Source of the DNA: Anthoceros angustus
Taxonomy: Eukaryota > Streptophyta > Anthocerotopsida > Anthocerotales > Anthocerotaceae
Assembly (NCBI GenBank): GCA_010909165.1
Contig: VJWM01000044.1
Span: 124,001-188,000, forward strand
Length of the DNA stretch: 64,000 nt
Direction: 5' to 3'
Shown here piece by piece: positions 53,221-63,890 of the stretch. The notes beneath the pieces were generated by a model. That model ran no database searches, was not told where the DNA came from, and worked only from the letters and a program-made list of their open reading frames with translations. Positions within the stretch are counted from its first letter, which is position 1. Every line of letters starts with the position of its first letter. Position numbers and translations under genes: made by a program.

Positions 53221-54085
53221 AAAAGGATAGATTCAATGGCAAGGACTATGACGTCTGGCGCTTGTGAATGAGAGGAGTTTTGCGCAACCGCGACTTATGG
53301 GACATCATCAGCGGAGCTTTAGAGCGTCCAGTATGGGTTGCTGATGAAAAACGTACCTGGGATGCGAATGATGAGAGAGCCCAAGATATGATTATCATCG
53401 GCCTCTCCCAACATATGGTAAGGCAAATTAGCGAAGCAACTCGCCCTGACATATCTTTTGAAATCAGTGCTTGTTCACAATTCCTGGAGAATCCTGAACG
53501 TGAACATTGGACATCTGTTAGACGCATATTTAGGTACCTCAAGGGTACAATGAATACAGGATTGATTTATCAACATACACCAGGCATAAATGAACTAATG
53601 TTGACAGCATATGCTAATGCTGATTATGCTGGCGATCCCGACACTCGGAAATCCGTTTTTGGTTACATACTTCTGCTATGCAAAGCTCCCATATCATGGT
53701 CAAGGAAGAAACAACCTACCATTACCTTGTCAAGCACTGAGTCAAAGTATAGAGTACTAACCTCAGTTGCCAAGGATATTGTATGGAGTAGGTTAGCCTT
53801 GGGTGAGATTAATCACCCACAAGACAAACCTACACTACTATTTAGTGACAGTCAGGGAGCCTTAGCATTAGCCAAAAATCCTGTTTTCCATTAAAATTAA
53901 GCACATAGTTGTTGAATACCACTACGTTAGAGGAATGTTGGAAAATAAAATCATAGATATTAATTATATCCAAACTCAAGAAAATGCAGCTGATTGATTA
54001 ACTAAGTCCCTTGGTAGGGAATTACATAGTAAACACATAAAAAGTCTAGGTATTTTGGATACGAAGTCCAATCTATGTAGCTTGA
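53221..54085 (+). mobile_element. Copia deletion derivative: gag fused to RT-RNase H
   Basis: A gag start (FNGKDYDVWRL, then a stop, then MRGVLRNRDLWDIISGA and ANDERAQDMIIIGLSQHM, 53230-53425) runs in one frame straight into the end of RT and RNase H (TRPDISFEISACSQFLENP, LTAYANADYAGDPDTRKS, KKQPTITLSSTESKY, LFSDSQGALALAKNP, 53430-53890). After one frameshift it continues to KIKHIVVEYHYVRG and LTKSLGRELHSKHI (to about 54080). The single 208-codon frame across the gag/RNase H join shows that protease, integrase and most of RT were cleanly deleted. Confidence 0.88.
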
Positions 54086-56224
54086 CCTAGAAAATCAGCA
54101 ACTTAATGGGCAAGTTAAGTCAGCCTTATTTCCTTAAGCCCATTTCTTAACTACACATTCCATTTCCTCCTCAATCTCTAAATAGTCTTCATAATATTTC
54201 CCAGCATCCTCGCAAAGAGCCCAAGTAGAATCTAAATCATAGTGTAAAGGATCAAATAAATATTTATATTTATTAAATAATAAATAGTTAACAAACATTT
54301 TAAGTTAGTTAGGGCACTCACTATAAATGTGCTTAGTGTGTCCCTTGAATTCTTCACGTGGAACGCATCCTAGCCACACCATGTGGACTCCGGTGTTTTG
54401 GCATACATATTCAACTGGAGGGTAAGAAGCTGCATAATGTCCAAGGTGTGCACATTATGTAAGTAGTATTTGTTAATCCACCCTCAGGCATGCAGCTGCT
54501 AGGTATATCATATCCTTGCCTCCTACTTTTGTGGTATAAATATTTTTAGATTCTCTGTACCTACTCACTTGTCATTCTGCAGGTCCTTATACTAGTTAGT
54601 GGTTAGCAACCACATCTATTCATATAAAAGGTCATATCCTAAACTAACCCATATGGATGTCTTCAGCTACCTTTGCTTTCCCTTTCTTGTCTCTTGCCAC
54701 CTCTTTCATAGCCTCTAGCCTGCCATACTTCAGGTCTGCTAGCATACCATCTGTTGTTAGTTCACTACAACATATGACATCAAGCAAGTTGTTCTTGAGT
54801 GCTACCTTGAGAAAATTTGTGGAAGCACATGTCTTTGATTGGATCATCTTGGAGTCCAACCCGCAAGCAGTGTGCTCTCCAGCTAGGACTGCCCTCGCAG
54901 TACAGGTCGGAATCTAGTGATTGCAGACATGGTGAGTCATATGTGTCTTCCTTAGGACTCTGGATATTTGATAAATTCTCTTCAAAGACATCTGCATCAA
55001 ATTCAGTGAACATGGCTGTTGGTAGCATATTCAGCAAGCACGGAATTGAGTAAGCATGGGCGCAGCTTTAATCTCTCCCCTTTCCAGGCATACAGGCTCG
55101 GTGGGCGTGGGTGCTCCGACTCTGAGCTTAGTCGATCGACCGGCTATGGCGGACGGGGCAGCAAATTTGAGAGCGCCCTCATGATGTGCAGCAGCCCCGA
55201 TGAAGGAAAAGCGGTTGCGCTCATCCCTGGACTGCGTGACCACCCAATTGCTGGAGCGAGATGGCGGATGCCTGAGGCGCATGTGACACATGGTTCTAAG
55301 GACCCCCTGCCTTCTTGTCCTTCTTCAAGAAGATGCTTTCTGATAGGTTTTGGATGCGGGATAGATGGTGATGGCTTGGCAACCGTATGTCCCGCGTATG
55401 GGACACATGGACAGAGGTCCAGGTCCTACGCAGTGCGTGATGAAAATCACGCACACACACTTGCAAAAGAGCTTGTTGCATTCCATTGATATTAGAAAGT
55501 ACAAGAGTGTTTATATAGAGGAGGTGGTTAAGGGTGGTTGTAACCATAAGTGCTTGTAACAAATATAACCAATATAACAACTAACTACATAAGGAAAGTA
55601 CTTAGTGCCCTAGGAATCAATTAATCATTAAGTCTAGGTGCCCTAGTGAATAGTGCCATAAACTAAAGTCATTTTATCACTCCCACTCACTATGAACTGA
55701 GGGTGAATTAATAAGGTAGTTTTCTACCTTAAAAGGAAGCCAAAATAGACTAATCTATAAAAACTAGTCCTTAGATGAAAATAACTTGAAAGCATTAAAA
55801 TAAACTTAAGCAGACAATTTTAAAAAAGGATTTAAAATAAGGAAAATTGAGAGTAATTCCCGCTCGGATCCCAACACAACACCGCCCACAACGCGACTGC
55901 AACGCCCACCCCTAAACCCCTTCCATGCCCCCCCTCCGCAAGCACCTTGTCCACCGCACCGCGCCCTTCTCCACACCCTCTACACCCGCGGCCTCCTTAG
56001 CACCCGTTGCACACTCTCCGCACCCCTCCGACCACCGGTGCTCAGCTGGCTAGACAAGGAGGAAACCCCTATTGACGCTTATACATGTCTGTCCATTTGG
56101 CATAAGGAGCAAACCCCTATTGACAGTGACTATCGAAAAGGTCCGAAGACAAATCACAAATTAGAGTTTATTTTGTAAGTTATTTATATCAAATTACAAT
56201 TTATTTTGTAAGTTATTTATAGTT
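54086..56224. other. Intergenic; unassigned frames
   Basis: AT-rich at 54100-54600. Minus-strand frames 55037-54780 and 54859-54644 look protein-like but overlap in different frames and have no recognisable domain. A plus-strand frame 55019-55489 is likewise unassigned. From about 55480 to 55900 the sequence (TATTAGAAAGTACAAGAGTG onward, ending TCCCGCTCGGATCCCAACA) looks like an LTR or leader of a retroelement. 55870-56040 is C-rich. No gene is called. Confidence 0.35.
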
Positions 56225-56320
56225 TGTCCAAATGGCTTAGGCTAAATGGACACACATTTGTAGGAATGCCGCTGCTAAGCATCCTGCACTTAGATCGGGA
56301 CGTAGATGGGGTGCTACATG
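56225..56320. repeat. Second copy of the dispersed repeat found at 1879-1972
   Basis: TGTCCAAATGGCTTAGG, a following AAATGGACACAC and a later GATGGGGTGCTA block align with 1879-1972, with many substitutions. Weak tandem similarity continues to 56380 (ACTTAGATCGGGACGTAGATGGGGTGCT, then ACTTAGATGGGGTGCTTGG). Confidence 0.65.
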
Positions 56321-56897
56321 GAGTGGATGTTAAACGTCTTATACTTACATCGGTACTTAGATGGGGTGCTTGGAGGGAGTGGAGGCCCTTGGTGTCGGTA
56401 TTTACATAGCATGCCGATATCATCTTCATTGAGCTTGTAGTTTAGGAGATACAATAGGTTCCTCCACAGAGTGACAAAAAGTGACACTTTTAAGATGTTA
56501 TATGCATTACTACTATAAGTGGTGCACCCATCTATACACTTGGTGCAAGTAGGGCACACCATGGAATAACTTATTAAGACCAAGTCCTTGCTCCTTAAAC
56601 TTGTTAAGACCAATTCCTTGCTCCTTAAACTTGTTAAGACCAAGAAATTTCGTGTACTATACTAGAACAATTTCTTTCGTTGCAGTGTCTATTTTGTTCC
56701 AATCTTTCATCCCAGTGTACTATACTAGAATTATTATTCCTTTTTTAATGTAAGTAGCTTAAGCACACCATGATACAAGTGGTTAAGTACTAAGTCCCAT
56801 GTTCCGTCTAAGTAGATTATAATGGCCGAAGACTTTTCTTCAATATAGAGTTTACATTATGTTTATAAAATTAACTTGAACCGTTATTGTCACGCAT

Positions 56898-56969
56898 GGT
56901 CTTATAGTCTAGTGGTTAGGACACTGGACTCTGAATCCAGTAGCCCGAGTTCAAATCTCGGTAGGACCT
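56898..56969 (+). tRNA. tRNA-Gln (anticodon CUG)
   Basis: 72 nt without intron. The acceptor stem GGTCTTA pairs with TAGGACC (one G-T pair), discriminator T. The D arm contains the AGTGGTTAGGA A-box form. The anticodon stem CTGGA/TCCAG surrounds loop CTCTGAA with anticodon CTG. The T arm CCGAG/CTCGG has loop TTCAAAT (B-box GGTTC-type variant GAGTTCAAATC). It reads CAG codons. All stems are intact, so it is probably functional. The encoded 3' CCA is absent, as normal for nuclear genes. Confidence 0.95.
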
Positions 56970-58189
56970 ATTTGATCTCGGGGCCGCGACTCTTCCCTTT
57001 TTATTTTTTAACACACTATCGGAGACCGCGTTCGTGACTTGATGCCAAGGGTCACGGCGATTATCGCTTGATAAGCAACAAACGATGGGTGTCCGGGGCA
57101 CACACCAGCAGTTACAAGACCGAGGGGTTGGAAAGGTCTGGCAAATCCAACGAGATACTGGGTCAACAGGGTCCTGTTTCGGCTCAAGCGGCGGACCACC
57201 TTGGAGCTGTTGAGCGGCGGTGACGGAGCCGTCATTCTGATGCCGTGCTCAGCGCACCCAGGTGCGATGAAAGCGGCTCCGACAACACCACAAGCAACAT
57301 TGCAAGCACGTGTGCAGACATAACCAGCAACGTCGTATCCATGCCTCAGGCATTTTACGCGGCTCCGTTCAGGAACGTCCAGCAAAATTGATGCATCCTG
57401 GTGTCTTGGCACTCAAACTCTCAAGCGGCATCCCGCTTGCAACATCCAGGCGCAACGCATATCCCGGCTTCCAGGCAACAAGTCTCAGCCATCCACCAGT
57501 TGCGACGCGTCGTCCCAGGCAACTTACGTCACGGACATCCCGGGCAGCCATGAACACGAGCATCGCAAGACCAGGCACATGTCAGGGGCTGCTTCACGTG
57601 ACCAGCCATACCTTGAGGCCCAATTGTTCAGTGAAAAAGCAACATACGATCGTTCCTATGGAGGTGATGTGCTCTGAAATTCCTGGGGATCACTATCAAC
57701 GCATTCCCGTGATCTGTCAAGAGAGATGTTCAGCCATTGCACCTTCGACAAGACTTTCCCCATTTTGACGAGGTCGGCCCGCGCCAGAACTAATTTTCTT
57801 CCATCCCTCCATCCCTCTCGATCTTTCCTTCCCTCACTGCGTTTTTCGCCCTATACCAAATTTGGCTTTATGGGAATGTTCGTGTTCCAATGTAATCCAG
57901 ACCAAAAAATCTTTCTCGATGTCCCTCAGGAAGCCAGGTAAATTGATAATCTTAAAACCAAAATAAGATGCCATCATATGTTTACCCTATTCCGTATTCC
58001 TATGGTTAATGAAAGTAATTTGTAGTATAGAAGTTTCGTGTTTAAGGTGCTCTCAAAAAGGTAGTGGTTTGTTGTTGAAGGGACTCAAGCTTTTCCAGCG
58101 AATGGTACTGCTGCTCGGCAAGCTGAATGCGAAAAAAAAAATTCAAAAGCTTACTTGTTGTTTACTTGTTTTGTTGATAATAGGTGTAT
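56970..58189. other. Intergenic, unassigned frames
   Basis: 57000-57770 has coding-like composition on both strands. The minus frame 57412-57008 includes GYVCTRACNVACGVVGAAFIAP; the plus frame 57310-57768 overlaps it. I recognise neither, and no start, signal peptide or splice pattern decides between them. 57780-57840 is a CCATCCCTC/TTCCTTCC tract. 57950-58190 is AT-rich and leads into a copia gag relic. Confidence 0.35.
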
Positions 58190-58975
58190 TAGTCAAATAA
58201 TGCAAAAGAATGCGTTTGCTGAGATCTGGGAAGTTTTGCAATCAACTTATGATCAACAGGGTTTGAAACATCGACAAACTCAATTTGTTTAGCTCGCTAA
58301 TCTTAAGATGAGTTCTTAACAACCGATTAAAGATTTTATTGATGAATTCTATCATATTGTTATTGATCTTGATCTTGTCCAATTGTGGCTATTGATATGT
58401 AAATATATTATTTTTTTGAGGTATTATCAACTTCACATGCTTTCAAATTATCTTTTAATAATAAATATCTTCCATTGACAATTGGAGCGTTGTAAGAAAA
58501 TTTGTTATCGAAGGGTTAACACGGCAAAAAGTGAGGGCTGCCGATGGAGTTGATAATACCCTAATAGGTTATCAAAATAAGCGTCAACACGTTGCTCGCT
58601 CTGATAATTGGCCGAGGTCGTCAGGGAATGAGAGCTCTTCCATATCTACCTCGTTCTTGCTCACAACTGTCTCCAATTTTTATTGGGGTTCGGATTCTAG
58701 GTGGAGTATCTCGTCCTCCTCTTATTTGTTTTAATTGTCATCCACATGGACATAAAGCTCGATTTTGTCAGTTTCCTCGAATTTCTGTTTTGCCACATAA
58801 TGATGAACTCGGGTCTATTGTTCCGTCTTCATCTTTATGATCTACAGAACTTTATTTGCTTGCACTGTTAAGTGCTGCTGCGCTGGTGGTGCAGAGAGTG
58901 AATGATATATTCATTCTGGAGCTTCTCAACATATGACTGGTAGGCGAAATTGGTTTTCTAATTGCGGGAGCCATC
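58190..58975 (+). mobile_element. Decayed copia gag-protease fragment
   Basis: Gag pieces in plus frames: FAEIWEVLQSTYDQQGLKHR (58215-58275) and KDFIDEFYHIVIDL (58330-58370). A well-kept zinc knuckle CFNCHPHGHKARFC lies at about 58730-58775. A protease start reads HSGASQHMTGRRNW (about 58910-58955) in place of DSGA, so the catalytic Asp is lost. Multiple stops; inactive. It is cut off by unrelated DNA before the LTR element at 59350. Confidence 0.75.
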
Positions 58976-59349
58976 AGTAGCATCTTTGGAGATTGCGAAG
59001 GATGAAGAGGAGGCTGGATATTTTGACAACTAGATCTCCAACTTTCAAAAATACCATCGTTTTAATGTCCCTTTTTCAAATATCGATGATATGGTGTACC
59101 GATCTGCTGAAGAGAATTTCTTGTAGCGTTCTTTTTGTCCCTCTTACAGCACTGGCATGGGTACTTGGCATTGGTTGCACTCGTCCCCGAACACTGGCAA
59201 GTTATTCTCTCGTAGCGACCCGATTAATAAAGGGACAAGAATGAAACAAATGCCAGTGTTTGGATACGAGTGCGCGGAGTTCCATGTTCATCTGTCGGTT
59301 TGCAATCTAGCTGCCAGTACTATTTACTAGTACATAGATATCTTCTTCT

Positions 59350-59757
59350 CGTTAGAAGTGATTTATTACAACATATCAAAATATGTTATGAAGAGTGCCC
59401 TAAAAGCAGGTTATGAAGAGTGCCCTAAAAATAACAAACTTGAAAGGCATGCATCTTCTAGAAAGTATCTTCTAGCAAGCCCAAAAGTAAAGGGCAAGTA
59501 AAGTGACAGTAGGATTCAAGGTCAAGTGACCAATAGGATTCAAGGTCAAGTAATCAATTATAGGATTCAAGGTCAAGTGACCAATAGGATTCAAGGCTAG
59601 GACTATATAAGGCCAAGCCCACCTACATGTGGGGTGTGATGTGTGCAAGTGTTCTTATGTGCTAGTGTCTAGTGCGCCTAGTGCATATAACTCATATTGT
59701 ATGGGAGTGTTGTGTTCCCTCTCTATAAACCCTCAGCTCTTCTCCTAATGTAGTGCA
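59350..59757 (+). mobile_element. 5' LTR of copia element
   Basis: This matches 62997-63375 over nearly its full length. It starts (C)GTTAGAAGTGATTTATTAC. It contains two copies of TTATGAAGAGTGCCCTAAA, four to five copies of an about 24-bp AATAGGATTCAAGGTCAAGTGACC unit (U3-type repeats), a TATA box in GGACTATATAAGGCC near 59604 and GTATGGGAGTGTTGTGTTCC. It is about 30 bp longer than the 3' copy because of a GTGCTAGTGTCTAGTGCGCC insert. The end near CAGCTCTTCTC is fuzzy. Confidence 0.88.
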
Positions 59758-59846
59758 GAGCCAGGTTCAAGAGCTTGGTAATGTCCTCATTCCACTAGTA
59801 TGTGAAAACTTGAGTTAAGTCCTATTGAACATTTCTTAGCCTTGTA

Positions 59847-61114
59847 CTAGTGAGAACTTAACTGGAAGTAAAAAGGTCTTGATAGTAGTCCTTGCAGTGC
59901 ATGCGAGCGAGGTGATTTGGTCTTCAAGATCAATTGAAGGCACCGCCATTTTGAAGGCCAACACAAATTGCTTGTATGCGGATATGGTAGACTACTCAGC
60001 AACACCACGATAACCTTTCTTTCAGAAGGTTTGATGTCCGCTGCTTTCATTTGATCCACCAAGTTCTTCAACTTGACGTGTTGTTGAATGGTGTCACCCT
60101 CGACCATCTCGAAGCTGGCAAATTGTTACTCCAACAACATCTCATTCACCAAGCTCTTCTTCTCATACGTGTTGCAGAGGGTCGTCCACGCCGCTTTTGA
60201 TGTTGCACACTCACTCAATTGAGAGAGTTTGTCATTGGATACATCGAGGAGAATTGTCGCCAACGCTCGTCCATCTTTCTCATTGTCCACTTCGGTGGGT
60301 GTTTCTCCGAGGCCATTGTCAACGAACTTCCATAGTCCTCGGTTGATGAGAAGCATCTTCAGCTTCAACTTCCACAATGTGACGTTTGTGCCTTCAAACT
60401 TCTCCACTAGACGTGAGTTCATGCTTGATGACGCCATGCTTAATTCAATGTGTCCAAGCGACAAACCACCAATGTTAGATGAGGTGGTTGGGTTGCTCCT
60501 ACAAAAGGAGCTGGAGAATTCCTTCAAGAAAGAAGAGAATGGAGACTCGGTGCTCTTCTCAAAGAAGGGAACAACACGTGGGAAGACTTCACAAGCCAAC
60601 TCTGAAGAAGGATCGAAGGAGAAAGGTGCGAAGAAAAAGGTGTGGGGTACTTGCCATTATTGCAAAAAGCCTAACCACTATCCCAAGGATTGTAGGACAA
60701 GGTTGGCTGACTTGAAGAAGAAGGGAAAGAAGTCACAGGCCAATCAAGTGAGTAAGAAGGAAGAACATCTTTTCGTTGTCTCAAAGTGAGTCCATCCATG
60801 AAAATCCTCTCCCATTGAGCTTCTTTGGCGGAGTCTGTCAAAGCCTTATATTCCGCCTCGGTAGACAATAGGGCTACAGAAACCTATTTCTTGGAGCTCC
60901 AGTTGATGGCAACATTCGAGAGGAGGAAACAATATGCAAAGATGCTGCGGCGACTTTCAGGGTCTGTGGCCCAATCAGCATCTGCATTCCCTTGTAAAGT
61001 GAGTTCAGACCCTGTTCCTGAGAAGCAAAGTCCATGATGCATCGTCCCTTTCAGGTATCGTAGAACCCTCTTAACGGCTGACCAATGCTCCTTCTTAGCT
61101 TGATTATCATACAA
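59847..61114. mobile_element. Scrambled copia pieces in opposite orientations
   Basis: Three adjacent blocks of copia coding sequence are out of order. On the minus strand, 60440-59850 is the gag N-terminal half (MNSRLVEKFEGTNVTLWKLKLKMLL, ATILLDVSNDKLSQLSE, EMVEGDTIQQHVKLKNLVDQM). On the plus strand, 60479-60789 is the gag C-terminal half with the zinc knuckle CHYCKKPNHYPKDC. On the minus strand again, 61114-60790 is RNase H (HWSAVKRVLRYLKGTMHHGL, GNADADWATDPESRRS, MSTEAEYKALTDSAKEAQW). Gag start and zinc-knuckle half now face away from each other, which requires at least one inversion. Confidence 0.8.
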
Positions 61115-61778
61115 TCGTCTGATAAGATGGGTCTTGGCAATGGCACTCTTGGAGGTCTATGACGCGCACAGTATTCAATTTGCTATCTTGAAAATTGGCT
61201 GGGAGATGCTGGGACTTCTGTCTGGAAAAGATTCAGTCGATTCCTGGGTTTCTGTACAGGAAAGCGGCCAGCCGCAAGGTTTGAATGCGGGGCCTCGTTG
61301 AAGTATTCTGCGTAAGGAATTGTGCCCAGACAGGTCTCATCGTCTGCACCACCACATTAGCCTAGTCTAGATAAGAAGAAGAAAGTAGAGCTATAGTCAT
61401 GAAATATGCTCTTTTCTCAAGACTAGCCTACATCTTCTGCTGTGCTATCTACAAAGTGCTGGCATCAACAGCAGCTGGATTCTACAACTTGAACCAAAAT
61501 CTTTAAGATGCCAAGACGAAGTTCTGGCAGGAAATCTCGTTCCAGGAGTCAGACTCGATTCCATGGTTAATGGATACAGGGTGTTGCGCCCTATTACAGG
61601 TCCTACCGCCAGTGCTTCAGCACCTAGTTGTGCAAAATTAGTTTTCTATTCTGTAGATGGTAGGAAGATCATGAGTAGGTATTCAGAGAACCATTTGAAA
61701 AAGATTTCTTAGATTCTGTGCTGCACCTCGTGCTACCAACAACATCGTAGGTCTAAATTGCATATATACAAAGCCAGT

Positions 61779-62018
61779 GCTCTGATACCATATTAATTTC
61801 AAGAGGTTGGAAGCGGGAGCAGCGTGATAGCCAGCTTACAAAGAATACTGAATATATTTAACAATGAGAAAAAACACTCATATACAAAACTTGTGTCGGT
61901 TCACTTAAAAACAAATCACTAAAGACTAAATGACTTTTCACATATACATAACCTAACCCTAACTAACTGTGCTTGATCTTATCCATATAAATAACCAGGG
62001 AGTAAATTTATCCAAACA
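61779..62018 (-). mobile_element. LTR remnant with primer-binding site, minus-strand copia
   Basis: On the minus strand, TGGTATCAGAGC (61790-61779) is a perfect tRNA-iMet primer-binding site. The sequence before it (62018 down to about 61792), starting TGTTTGGATAAATTTACTCC and ending CTTGAAATTAATA, is therefore a 5' LTR of a second, minus-oriented copia element. It is distinct from the LTRs at 59350 and 62997. Most of its interior is missing; the RNase H block at 60790-61114 may be its 3' part. Confidence 0.65.
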
Positions 62019-62039
62019 GGAAATCACTCCTCTACCCTA

Positions 62040-62985
62040 AGGAAGGAAGTGCATAAGATCCAAATGGGTATTCAAGATCAAGCACATAGCTGATGGGAGT
62101 ATAGAGCGATACAAGGCAAGGCTAGTGGGGAAGGGATATACACAAGTGCCAGGTATTGACAATATTGACACTTGCTCCCCTATTGCTAAGATCACATTCA
62201 TTTGTATACTCTTAGCAATAACAGCTACCATGGATCTGGAGATACCCCACATGGATGTCCAATCTGCACTTACTTGGTATGTTAAGATTGACAAGTTCTT
62301 CCAAGCTAGAGGTTTCAAGAAAACCAATGGAGATTGAAAAATCTATGTGAAGAGAGTGGCAGAGTCCATGATGATCATTGTTGTCTATGTAGATTTATGG
62401 CTAACCCTGGACAACAGTAGTTTCAAGCTGTGAAGAGAATAATGAGGTACTTGAGTGGTACAAAGCATTAGAATTTGGTGTATCAACATGAACATCAACA
62501 GGAAGTTCGAGCGGTAGGATATTGTGATTCAGACTGGGCACAAGATGTTGATAGTCGCAAGTCTACGATTGGATATGTGTTTATGTTGAATGAGGGAGCC
62601 ATTTCTAGGAATAGTAGGAGACAACCTAATGTGGCTCTATCCTCTACAGAAGTATAATATATGTCAACATGCTCTGCAGTCATGGAGGCGATATGATTAC
62701 ATAACTTACTAGAGGAGATGGGATTCAAGCAGAAGGAAGCAACAACAATCTTCAACAACAATCAAGGTTGCATCTTCTTAGCCAAGAATGTAACTTTTCA
62801 TGCTAGAACCAAGCACATCGAAGTGAAACATCACTTTGTAAGAAAGAAGGTAAAGTCAAAAGAGGTAAAGCTAGAGTATTGTCCAACATGAGACATGCCG
62901 GCAAATATTTTGACCAAAGGCTTGACTTTAGATAAACATGTTAGGTTTAGCAAGGTGCTAGGCCTAAGGGAACAATTTTGATATG
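62040..62985 (+). mobile_element. Copia RT and RNase H, decayed
   Basis: Plus strand: the RT start ([46 protein letters not shown], 62090-62270) and a fragment VAESMMIIVVYVDLW show the VDD region altered. After an internal deletion, RNase H follows (AVGYCDSDWAQDVDSRKSTI, RQPNVALSSTEV, FNNNQGCIFLAKN, RTKHIEVKHHFVRKK, ANILTKGLTLDKHV, 62510-62945). Several stops make it inactive. It ends just before the 3' LTR at 62997, so it belongs to that element. Confidence 0.85.
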
Positions 62986-62996
62986 TTGAGTGCCAG

Positions 62997-63375
62997 TGTT
63001 AGAAGTGATTTATTACAACATATCAAAATATGTTATGAAGAGTGCCCTAAATGCAGGTTATGAAGAGTGCCCTAAAAATAACAAACTTGAAAGTCATGCA
63101 TGTCTAGAAAGTATATTCTAGCAAGCCCAAAAGTAAAAGGCAAGTAAAGTGACTAGTAGGATTCAAGGTCAAGTAACCAATAGGATTCAAGGTCAAGTAA
63201 TCAATAGGATTCAAGATCAAGTGACCAATAGGATTCAAGGCTTGGACTATATAAGGCCAAGCCCACCTATATATGGGGTGTGGTGTGTGTAGGTGTGCAT
63301 ATAACTCATATTGTATGGGAGTGTTGTGTTCCTTCTTTATAAAGCCTCAGCTCTTCTCATTGTTTTCTATACTGC
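62997..63375 (+). mobile_element. 3' LTR of copia element
   Basis: Partner of 59350-59757, starting TGTTAGAAGTGATTTATTAC. It has the same TTATGAAGAGTGCCCTAAA duplicate, GGATTCAAGGTCAAGT units and TATATAAGG. Differences from the 5' LTR (point changes, about 30-bp indel) indicate an old insertion. The whole element would span 59350-63375, about 4.0 kb. Confidence 0.88.
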
Positions 63376-63464
63376 AAAGCATGAGTATCATCCACATCAT
63401 CAAAGGCAGTGTCCTAGAAAATGTCTCTTAGATATATGTCCCTATGCCAAGAAAATATCCCTTT

Positions 63465-63590
63465 GTCTTATGTCCCTACTCCAAGATTGGAGATACAAAA
63501 AATCCGACCTCCTTTTGATCCCCTTAGTCATATGTCCATACACCAAGATTGAAGATATAAAAAATCCGACCTCGTTTTGATCCTTCGCGA
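63465..63590. repeat. Diverged 62-bp direct duplication
   Basis: Two copies containing CCAAGATTGRAGATA, AAAAAATCCGACCTC and TTTTGATCC, at about 63465-63525 and 63527-63590. Confidence 0.75.
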
Positions 63591-63614
63591 TCTCCAAAGA
63601 CGCTGTCAAGGATA

Positions 63615-63750
63615 GTCTGGGACTAAAAAGCCATGGCCTACATTTCAGCAGCAGGCAATGTTTGAAAGACGAGTGCTCTGAAGTCTGGGACTAAAAAGCC
63701 ATGGCCTACATTTCAGCAGCAGGCAATGTTTGAAAGACGAGTGCTCTGAA
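63615..63750. repeat. Perfect 68-bp tandem duplication
   Basis: 63615-63682 and 63683-63750 are identical as read (GTCTGGGACTAAAAAGCCAT ... GTGCTCTGAA). A perfect duplicate implies a very recent event. Confidence 0.95.
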
Positions 63751-63769
63751 GCGCCGGTGCGTGTGCAAG

Positions 63770-63890
63770 TTCATCACATCACTGTGCAGATCGTGGTCAA
63801 TGCTCTCATGAAGTGCCTAGGGCTGCTCACTTTCCTGACAACTACGTTCTTCAATAAGCTGTCTACTAGAGGCTAGGGCCCAGTGATCAT
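63770..63890 (+). pseudogene. Possible PPR remnant
   Basis: The plus frame VVNALMKCLG ... FNKLSTRG followed by a stop resembles the PPR pattern V-NALMKCGS ... FNKLSTRG seen in the intact gene. It is short and partial and runs toward the window edge; it could be chance. Confidence 0.3.

Noticed and set aside
56916-57101. Minus-strand ORF ending SYRDLNSGYWIQSPVS
   Set aside because: It is the reverse translation of the tRNA-Gln gene.
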